Assembly (NCBI GenBank): GCA_963556495.2
Contig: OY747716.1
Span: 28,010,818-28,074,817 of the forward strand
Length of the DNA: 64,000 nucleotides
Direction: 5' to 3'
Source: Valencia hispanica
Taxonomy: Eukaryota; Chordata; Actinopteri; Cyprinodontiformes; Valenciidae
Made by a program: the position numbers and the translations under genes. Numbering within the stretch: the first letter of the stretch is position 1; each line of letters starts with the position of its first letter. Shown here one piece after another: positions 50,938-60,719 of this stretch. The notes below the pieces were generated by a model. The model made no database searches and was not told the origin of the DNA. It saw only the letters and a program-made list of their open reading frames with translations.

Positions 50938-53008
50938 TACCAGAACTTGATTTATACTTTTAGTGTATTGTTAGTGGAAAAGAAAGCAAAGAATAAGGAA
51001 CAAATGAGTTAATACTCATAAATATGTTAATCACAATTTTCAGCAGAGAAATCATTGTATAAATTTTTAGACATATCATATCTTTGCTGTAATATGTTCA
51101 GCTTTCCTAAAATCTACTTTTGGGAACTGCTGTTTTTTATACTCAACTTTTTCTAGTACAAACAACAAAAACTGCAAAAGTACAAAATAGTTTATGACTG
51201 AAATGACCAGCACCATTCCAAGTCTCAATTGTAGCACCCTGAATAAACATGTAAAATACCTCACTTCAATTAGCTTCTTACTCCTTTTGTACTTCCTCTG
51301 ATATCCTTAATCAGCTCCTTTGTGACCAAGGAAAGAGTTAAATTTGAGTTTTCATCCTGAAGAAAAACTTCCACTCTGAAAAGTATTATTGTGGTCAAGG
51401 TGAAAAAGCAACTTATTCTAGTTACTACCCAATATATGTGTGTCAATAATAAACACCAATAGATTCTGATTAATTTACAGGTATTAGTAATTACTTTTAA
51501 TATATTTGAAATCTTTTATACATTTTTATAATCATATTTGTGCAATACCCTTTAAACTTTTTGATTAGTCAGAAGGAAAAGTCACATATTATGTAGTGAA
51601 ATTCCTAAGTTTGCACATGTGGATCAGCTTAATTGCTTTGTTTAAAAATAAGACATAAAAAAGCACAAAGATAGAGTCCTTCTTTAAAGTGGATGCTCAC
51701 AGTTACATTCCCTTTAGGCATACATTAAACTAAACAAGACCACATGAAACTTTCACCAGCTTGTACTGATGTTAGAAACAGAGACAGCAGTGTGAATGAG
51801 TTAGGCCCTTAGGGAGAAAAAAGTGCTCGAATTAGATTACCTAAATTCACAAAGACCAGCCCCTCCTGCACGGCTACACACAGACTAACCCACACCTCCA
51901 ACCCCAAGCCCCCATTCTCACGGCCGAGAGGTTTCCAAAAGGGCCTTCAGGCTGGCCAGGGGCGACCAAGATCTCTGTTCTCTTTACTGGATTAAAGATG
52001 GCTGGCCCACTGGGGGTGAGGGGCACATCTGTAAACATCTTAAACACACACACGCACACAGAAAAAAATAGGTTCTATTTCAGTAGAAAAAAACACCCAA
52101 GCCTTTTCAAGAATATATTGCTTTCTGGCATTTTGATTTATTAACATGCTTATCTTTTTTCTGGTTTATTTTCTATTTTCTCCTCCACTGATGGGCACAA
52201 AAGCAAAAGCAGAAGGTGGTCTATAAAACTGAACCATATGAATGACTGTATGACCTGCAGTGGTTCACCAGTACTCCTGTTCACTCTCCTCTCTGCCCAA
52301 CACACAGTTATCTAACATTTGACATAAATTTCCATTAGACTGAATGATTTCCTCTTATTTAATATTTCTTTGATTGGGTGTCTCACTTAGAAGCTCATTT
52401 GTCTACCTTGTGCTCTACTATTAGGCTGAATCCAGGCTTTCACTGACCCAAGTCTCTCTGCCCAACACCCCCCCCATAAAAACTGCCTCCCTCCAGCTCT
52501 TCACCGGCCATCGGTTGGGCTTGCAGGTGCAGGCAGAGGCCAATGTTGGGGGGCTCCTCGGTTCACTAGCCCCATTCTTCATGGCTGAATGAGATACATA
52601 GGGCTGTCATAGCTGTGATTCAGCCACTGTGCCTGTATGGGCTGCCAGAGCTGAGGCTTCAGGATGCAGCCACATCACGAGTGAGTGACAGAGACTTGTT
52701 GTGTGCAGCATTTTGAGTTCAGAGCCCTGTAATCAGTCACTGCATGGCAGCAGATTGAATTCATGAAAGATGACTGGCAGGACGTAAGGGATAAAAAGAC
52801 AGAAAGACAAAGAAAGAGAGACGAAAGGAAGTGTGACAGAAATATCCAATGAAAGGTCAAACATAGTAAAAATAGAAAGTATACAAAAGAGGAGAAAGAG
52901 CACATGCTTAGAGAAACCTGAACACGCATGCATGCGCACCTACACACACACACACACACACACACTTTAGGCAAGGTCTTTAAACCTCACTAGTACAGTG
53001 CCAAACAT
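50938..53008. other. no gene seen; two G/C-rich blocks
   Basis: The blocks 51840-52040 and 52470-52690 are richer in G/C and less repetitive than their surroundings (for example CATAGCTGTGATTCAGCCAC at 52610). They could be conserved noncoding elements, which only a cross-species alignment can show. A purine-rich patch lies at 52780-52880. Confidence 0.35.
52942..52965. repeat. (AC)n microsatellite
   Basis: About 12 AC units following TGCATGCGCACC. Confidence 0.95.
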
Positions 53009-53375
53009 TACAGTGTTTTGCAAATATATTCATACCCCATTAATTTTATGGCTATATTATCACCACAAACTTATTTTGTTGGGATTCTATTTGATAGATC
53101 AACTGAAAGTAGTGCACAAGTGTGAAGAAAAAATACATCATTTTCAGTATTAAAATAAAAATCTCAGTGCACTGTATCTGCATTTACTCCCCTTTATTCT
53201 AATGCCCCTGAATAAAACCAAGGGCGGCCAATTGTCTTTAAATGTCATCTTATTAGTACATGGAGTTCACCTGTGTGTAATTTGATCTCAGCATAAATGC
53301 AGCTGTTCTGTGAAGGCTTTAGAGGCTTGCTGGAGAATATTAGTCAAACAAAATCATGAAGATAAAGGAACATAG
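53009..53375 (+). mobile_element. Tc1-like element, left-end fragment
   Basis: Starts TACAGTGTTTTGCAAATATA then TTCATACCCC, the same terminal-repeat type as the remnant at 17389 (CAGCACCTTGCAAAAGTATT). Followed by the subterminal part with the GTTCACCTGTGTGTAATTTG word usual in this family. No transposase domain remains and no right end was found. Confidence 0.65.
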
Positions 53376-54394
53376 TACGGTCCAGTTAATTATCTGAAAA
53401 ATATAACGCGAATGGAACAATGCAAACTAGAGATTAATAATCTGGCTTTATGTTTTTTAATCACAACATATTGAAGTATTAGCTGCACTAACAGTAAAAG
53501 GGCCCCACTAAAACAAAAACAGATCTAAAATTAAAATTCATGTATCATCACGGAGGCTGCATCAGTACACCAGGGACACCAAGTGATGCAACTGTATTGG
53601 TAAACAACCCATTATAATTATCTAAATATATTTTTCAACCAGCAACTGTAACACTAAACTATACTGTGAGTTTTGGGGGGTTCCCAGACGTCAATAACTA
53701 GAGTTTATAATTTACACCATAAATCAATTCAGATCACAATCATCTTTTGTTGCTGATCACAAAAACATACTAAACCAAAACCGTCCACCTAATCGGTTAC
53801 ACTGAAAATACACTGAAGGTATGTTGTACTTAAGGCTTGGAAAAGGAAATCTTCATTATTCTTCACTATTCCTAATCTCTATCACTAATCTTTCATTATC
53901 TTTCTCCAAACTTGCACAATGTCTGATGAAAGCTGAAACATAACCAACCATCAATCATGCAATGCAAAGGAGGATTATGAGCTTCAAGGAATTTTTTGCA
54001 AAGTTGTAAACAGACAGGAAAAAGCAATATTATCATTGCCCTGACCTGTTTATTCACAAGATGACTAACATAATTTAGGACAGCACTAAGGTTCAGTAAA
54101 AAGGTAAAAAGGTTAGGAACAACACTGCAATCCACATTTCAGATAATTAGTGAACACATGATCACAAATCTTGGAGATAAAACGCATTCTAACATTTGAG
54201 ACTGATATTCCTGTTGTGACCATGTTCCACAGACAAAGCCTAAGGGAACTTTACAAAGAATGCACCAGTTTGTGAGGGGGATGCTGGAAAGAACACAACA
54301 TTAAACTGTTGTGGTAGTAGGGAGGATACAAAATAAAACTCCACTAAACTATCTCCAGCAAGCTTTATACAAGTAAAGAATCAGGCAAGTAAAA
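53376..54394. other. no gene seen
   Basis: AT-rich sequence between a Tc1 fragment and a LINE fragment. The region near 54190-54300 could be more decayed Tc1 sequence, not certain. Confidence 0.5.
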
Positions 54395-55010
54395 GGCAAG
54401 CCAAGGCAATTTTACTTGTATCGCACACTTTCAACAACAAGGCATTCCAAGGTGCTTTGGGTGATTAGGGGATAGAGTAAAAACAGCAATAAAGCATAAA
54501 TCACAAACAAAACATATGACACATTAAAACATTATTTTACTCAAATGGAGCTCTAAACAGATGTTTTTTTAGCCTTGATTTAAAGCAGCTCAGTATTTCA
54601 GCAGCTTTGCAGTTGTCTGGAAGTTTGTTCCAGATAAGGGGAACATACTGTAGAAGCTACTGTAAAAGCTGCTTCTCCATGTTTGGTTCTAATTCTAAGG
54701 ATGCTGAGTAGACTGGAATTAGAGGACCTGAGTGATTACTTCAGTTTTACTTCAGTTTTGTTTCTGTTCAGCTGGAGAAAATTATGGCACATCCATTCAC
54801 TGATTTTACTTAATGCATTACTTGGGTTTGGATGGGTTCAAAGTCACCTGGTGACATTGTAATGTAAAGTTGAGTATCATCTCCATAGTTATGATAACTA
54901 AAAAGAAGAAAATAAATTAGACATGGTTCAAGACTGTTGTGCCAAAGAGAAATGGATAGAATTAAATTCAAATTAGCATAGGCACAAAAAATCTGCAAAA
55001 ACATAAAAAA
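54395..55010 (-). mobile_element. internally deleted CR1/L2-superfamily LINE
   Basis: The plus-strand start GGCAAGCCAAGGCAATTTTA is the inverted form of the 3' end seen at 12740-12763, so it is the same family. The minus strand encodes 'HNYGDDTQLYITMSPGDFE' (RT palm Y-x-D-D block), then jumps to 'SSNSSLL' and 'RTKHGEAAF' near the ORF end. About 500 nt that should lie between these blocks are missing. Several stops. Confidence 0.75.
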
Positions 55011-57600
55011 CCTTTTTAATATGCTGTCATTGTATGTGTTTTTGCAGCAACTTTAATCAATGTTCCTGTGTATTTTTCTAGTGTTATTAAAGAAGTTATG
55101 TAAACTAATCAACTGGTTATAAACCAAGATTATAATAGGGTGTAAAAATATGCAGAGCAATATAACCATTAACAATTAAGGCAAACAATTAAGGCAAAAA
55201 CCAACTATGCTATAAACCAACTTCTGAAGCAATACATGCTTTCTGTTTGGCGCATTTCCCAAAAATAATTTAAATTGATGAAAGAGGCAATGAAAAAATG
55301 AAGGGATCAAAAGAGGCAAAACATAAAACTGTTTATGTAGTCTGAAAAAATCTGTATGCATTTTGAACCAAGTGCCTCAAACTGAGAGTTATATTGTAGG
55401 CAATTAACAATATGAACAATTTAACCATGATTATTGTGTTTTGGGTTTGGGTTTTGCTAATGTATGTAAAATATGCTAAATTATAATTACAGTTGTACGT
55501 ATTTTTTCTTTCCACACATTCCAAAAAAAAGAAAACAAAAACAAGACTGTTAGGTCATTCTGGTATAATGCTGGTACATCAAGTTAGAAAAAAATTCCCA
55601 ATATATTTAGCACTTTTTAAGACTGTAGAGACCTATTGAGTGTTGTTGCAGTAACAGATTGATGTAGCTGTTGCTAATGACATCTTCTAGCATTTTTGAT
55701 TTATAAAATTTGGCCATGGTGTTTAAATGAAGACTTTGCGAAAAGAAAACCTCAGTGCAATTTTACTGAATTTTTAATTATTTGTGTTTTTACATTTTTT
55801 TAATGCAAAATTGATTTTACTAACAATTTAATTTATTCAGTCACATCCATCATTGGCTCAGATTATTACACAAAGCACAAATAACTAGACGGCCTCGCAA
55901 CTGTCCTCTGTTTCAGGATCCTCACAGCTGTCTTTAACAATGGGCAAAACAACTTGCCTTGCTTATGCAGCTAATCCTGGTCATTTACAGGACATAATTA
56001 CATCTGGATCTGAACTCTTCAGCTACAGAACAAGGTTGATTTTGACCTCTCAGAACTCCTTTTCCACTTGAAAAAAAAATGCAGTGGAAAAGCAAATCAC
56101 TGACACCTCTCAAATAGTTCCTCTGTAGCTACAAATCAACAGTGTCCCCACCACTAAACAATAAGGCTTTCAACAAATAATCATTTCCCTGCACAGCCTT
56201 TACTTTACAGTCCCCAAGCAGTCTCTGGAGGAACCATATTAAATAAAAAATCTGCCCAAAAAGTGTTTGTTTACACTGATACTCTCCATGAAACACAAGC
56301 CGACATTTTGTTGACCGCTAAAAACTTTGACCCCTAAAAGACATGAAGAGGGGAAAAAGAGGTAATTGTTGCCATAAAGTCAGAGTCCAGCTCCTTCCTG
56401 TGAGAGGCTTGTGGAAGTCTCATCCTCAACGGGGTTTTGCCCCGTTTCCGTAAGCCTAACTTTCTAATCCTCTCAGGCGAGAAGGTGAAAGGCAGGAACA
56501 AGGAGAGAAAGAAGGGGGGCATTCAATGGGACGGAAGGGGCTATGTATACTACTACATCCAAAATGCCTGGTTGAAAATAATCCCATAAAGCATGCCGCC
56601 AGTAGCCTGTTGAGAGGGAATATAAGGATTTGCGTTGAGTAGATTGGCTGTTCAGTTGTCTCCTTAGAGGCCCTGAATCAACCCTAGGCCATCATGAAGG
56701 CAGAACCTTCATCTTTCAGTAGCCTACTAAGACAGCCTTGCAAAAATCCTCAATTTCAATAAATAAATACATAATGGGCGTTACTCACCAGCAGCAGCAG
56801 CACAGATGTCCACATGGCAAACTTGGCAAACAGGGCACCTTCATTAGAATACAAACTATGTTTTCCATGACCAGTAAGATGAAACACTGGGATGTGGCTG
56901 TGGCTTTTAACAGGGTATTTGTTGGGCTCCTGGACATGGGGGGGAAGCAGCAAGGCTGCGTGTGATTTGTGATTCGCACGCGGGTGGGAAGAGAAGCCTT
57001 TTAATCTGTGCCCTGGACTCTGTTTCCTCTCACTAGGAGAAAATCAGGAACACAAACGTTTTCAACCGCTGCCATGTTTATGACCCAACTGAGGGCCACA
57101 AAGTGCCACAGATTATTTGTATAGGAATAGACTCAAACCATCCCCTTAACTAAGCTTTATCATCTAGTCCATTCGACATCCCTGGGCCTTCACCTCATAA
57201 AGCAATCTTTAACCATCAGTTGATGTTTTTTTATGTCAAAATCCGTCCAACCCTACTGTGAGGACAGTTCTTAAGTTTTTTTTTCAACTGTAAGGCTCAG
57301 TAGGACAGCTTTTAAGAGGAAAGACCAAAGGAGTCAGGTCTCAAACAGGTGCAAATTCCAGTAATGCCTCTGCACACTTGGACGCTATTGTGTCTGTAAA
57401 ACTCAGGCCAAACAGTGCCTTGAAGGTGATACCAAGCAGAGAGATCTGACAGGTACACCTGCATTCATTCACCAGGAGAAATTATTTTCGTATTGTTTGA
57501 ACTAAGGGTTTGTGTGTGGGAAATGATCAAAAAGGCAGACAGTGTCAGGAACATTCTAAAAGTCATGATATAGTCATAGGTTTTCATTTATGCTTACTTC
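55011..57600. other. no gene seen
   Basis: AT-rich. A perfect 7-bp-stem hairpin (AACGGGG-TTTTG-CCCCGTT) lies at 56428-56446 within a less AT-rich block (56330-56530). No coding region or repeat family recognised. Confidence 0.5.
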
Positions 57601-57875
57601 GCAGCTGGTACAGTCGTGGAGAAAAGTTGTGAGACTCCAGTGTGATCACATGTGAAAAATCTTTGACCCAAGTGAAATTCACATGTGAAAACATGTAAAA
57701 AAACATTAGATGTATGAAAAATATATGGCCACCTGTGTTTTGCACACATTCCCTGTGTGAATTTGGAACATTTTCCTGGTGATAAACTGTGAAACCCATG
57801 GACATTCACATATGAAGCCTATGGGATAACATGTGAAACATGTTATTTTCCACATAAAGCCTACATGTGAAAAAA
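57600..57875. repeat. cluster of ACATGTGAAA / TTCACATGTGAA words
   Basis: The palindromic word ACATGT with flanking GAAA recurs at about 57649, 57682, 57830 and 57861, with variants such as CACATATGAAG at 57808. It gives an interspersed, partly inverted repeat over about 275 bp. Not coding. Family unknown to me. Confidence 0.6.
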
Positions 57876-58082
57876 AGGTGTGGTCTCTTAACAGTCCTTT
57901 CTCAAAATGTACAAAACAGTCTCAAGACAGGGTTATCAGGGGAAATAATCTTACTCCAGCCATTTGCAGTGCCGTCCAGGTACTTGACACCTTTCTTGGG
58001 GTAGAGTGGCTTCTTTGCAGTTCTTTGTGTCACCAGGCCAGCATCCAAAGGTCTGCATCACTGTATGCACAGAAACATATTC

Positions 58083-59634
58083 TACAGACCCTTTCCAAAA
58101 AATATGAATATCATGGAAAAGTTTATTTATATCCATAATTCCATTCAAAACATTAAACTTCCATAGATTATAGATTCAGGGCCAACAACTTAAATGATTT
58201 CAAGTATGTAGTTGTTTATCTGTACATAATATGGGCTTTCAGCTCATAAAACCCACAAAAACAGGAATTAAAAAAATTAGAATACTGTTAAGAAATTAGC
58301 CCAAATTTTGCATGGCATGAATATTTTAAACACACCACTCATCTACTAAACTCAAAGCCCCTGCACAGGTTTTCCCAGGTGTCATTAAATTGCTTCACTT
58401 TGGTTTAATTGTCTCAGATAGGTTCAATATTGGGAAGACTTGACAACTGGCCAGAAGACCATCATTGATACCCTCCATATGATGGGTAAGCCACAGATGT
58501 TCATAGCTAAGGAGGCTGGCTGTTCATAGAGTGCTGTGTCCAAGTATATCAATGGAAAATCTAGTGGAAGGGCAGAAGAGCTGACCATGGGCTTCAGTGG
58601 ATTATCAAACAGAGAAGATTCATGAATCTGGCAGAGATCCAGAAAGAGTGGAATGAGGCGGTAGTCACAGTTTCAAAAACCACCACATTCAGACGTGTGT
58701 CAACTGGGCCAAGGAGAAGAAGGACTGCACTGTTGGCCAGTGGTCCAAGGTCCTCTTTTCTAATGAAAGTAAAGTGTGCCTTTCATTCGGGAATCAAGGT
58801 CCAAGGGTTTAGAGGAAAACGGGTAAGGAACAGAACCCAAGCTGCTTGAGGTGCAGTGTGAAATATCCACAGTCAGTCATGATTCGGGATGTCATGGTGC
58901 AGGGGTTGGTAAACTCTGCTTTCTTAAATCCAAGGTCACCACATCAGTCTACCAGAATGTTTTAGAGGACTTCATGATTCCTTCTGCTGAGGATCTGTAT
59001 GGAGATGCAGATTTCATCTTCCAGCAGGACCTGGCCCCTCCCCATACCGCCAGAAGCCCCAAAACCTGGTTTGATGCCCATGCCATCACAGTACTCGACT
59101 GGCCAGCCAACTTGCCAGACAAAAACCCTATTGAGAATCTATGGGGTATTATCAAGAGGAAAATGAGGGGCACCAGACCCGAAAAACAAAGAAGAGCTGA
59201 CAGCAAGCATCAAGGAAATCTGGGCTTCCATAACTGCCAGACAATGCCACAGACTGATTGCCACAATGCCACGGGGCATCGAGGCAGTCATTAAGGCAAA
59301 GGGACTCCCTACCAAGTATTGAAAATTTGCATATCATTTTTAAAGTACCATATTTTGATTGATTTGATGTGATCCTAATTTCTTTCTTTTTTTTCTGCAA
59401 AAACTGAGAAGTAAATGGTGATTTCTTTACAGTATTCAAATTTTTTGAATTTCTGTTTTCATGGGTTTTATGAGCTGGAAGCCCAAATTATGTACAAATT
59501 AACAACTAGAAACTTGAAATCATTTAAGTTGTAGGCCCTGAATCTATAATCTATGGAATTTTAACGTTATGAATGGAATTATGGAAATAAATAAACTTTT
59601 CCATTATATAAAATTTTTTTGGAAATGGTCTATA
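58083..59634 (+). mobile_element. Tc1-like DD34E transposon, copy 2
   Basis: Terminal inverted repeats of about 200 bp beginning TACAGACCCTTTCCAAAA (left) and, inverted, TATAGACCATTTCCAAAA (right), with TA at both ends. Same family as 18213-19781 but in the opposite orientation. About 1.55 kb, full length. The first repeat retains the 6 bp that are missing in copy 1. Confidence 0.9.
58460..59320 (+). pseudogene. Tc1-like transposase, broken (copy 2)
   Basis: The frame at 58622-58849 gives 'TALLASGPRSSFLMKVKCAF', and 58851-59294 gives 'VGKLCFLKSKVTTSVYQN', 'FIFQQDLAPPHTARSPKTW' and 'NPIENLWGIIKRKM'. Asp to Glu spacing is 34 residues (DD34E). A TGA near 58850 and a frameshift near 59190 (after 'RPEKQR') break it. 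The N-terminal helix-turn-helix part before 58620 is degraded. Confidence 0.85.
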
Positions 59635-59699
59635 CATGTTCCCATTTCTAAGCAAGCCCGTTACAAGTGGCAAAATGATGCTTCAGTTCAATCATCTTT

Positions 59700-59990
59700 A
59701 GAAGTTCATCCTTGTACTTGCTGTGCTTTTATGGGTGTTCTCTCCTCTTTAACCCCCAATTTCCACTGCATGCGCTCCGCTCCGCTCTGGTTCCGCCACG
59801 CACGCAGCCGTTAGCAATTTCCACTGCATGCGCTCTAGATCCGGTCCGGTCCGCAGCCCAGAGGTGGTCAAAGAAGCATGCGCGGGAATTGCGAGATCTC
59901 GCGATAAAAGCATTAATATATGCGGAAGTCAGAACAAAATTCTTCATTCCGTGGAAAACGAATAGAAAAGAACAGTTATTCTCTGTCAAG
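59700..59990. other. CpG-rich block with a duplicated 20-mer and a CG-rich palindrome
   Basis: The word AATTTCCACTGCATGCGCTC occurs exactly twice, at 59758-59777 and 59816-59835. A 12-bp palindrome GCGAGATCTCGC lies at 59891-59902. Much richer in CpG than its surroundings. It may be the end of a DNA transposon that the adjacent LINE inserted into; family not recognised. Confidence 0.5.
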
Positions 59991-60719
59991 ATATTCAATT
60001 CAACTCAATTCAGTTTAATTATATAGCGCCAATTCACAACAGATGTCATCTCAAGGCACTTAACAAGAAGTCATTTCAATACATTTATACAAACATTCCA
60101 ATCAGTTAAAAAGTTTCCTATTTAAGGAATCCCAGCAGATTGCGTCAGTCATAGGCGTGAGGTTGGGCCCCGTTGTTGCAGACTTTCCAACCACAGCAAT
60201 CCTTCAGCAATCCCTCATACTGAGCAAGCATGTAGCGACGGTGGAGAGGAAAAACTCCCCTTTAACAGGAAGAAACCTCCAACAGAACCAGGCTCAGTAG
60301 GAGCGGCCATCTGCCACGACCGTCTGGGGGTTTGAGAAGACAGAGCAGAAACACAGAAGGAACAGAAGATCTGATATAAGAGAACTTTCTATGTTACAGA
60401 AAGTAAAAAGTTGATAACAGGACGCAGTGGATGTTCAGTTACTGGGAGCATCATCCCAGTCGATGCCTCCCGTCCAACAGGGCATTGCAGCCAAGCAGGA
60501 TACCAGACCAGGTATATCTTCTATGGAGAGAAAAACACTGAGAGAAAACAAAGTTAACAGTCGAAATAACAGAATGTACTGTAATACAACTGGAGAGTCG
60601 TAGGAGAAAAGGAAGTAGCAGAGTGAAGAAAATTGGTAAGTGTCCTCCAGCAGTCTAAGCCTATAGCAGCATAACTACAGAGATAGCTCAGGATGACCTT
60701 AGCCACTCTAACTATAAGC

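Noticed and set aside
57951..58148. 65-aa minus-strand frame left of the Tc1 copy
   Set aside because: Runs across the Tc1 terminal repeat into flanking DNA; no domain recognised.
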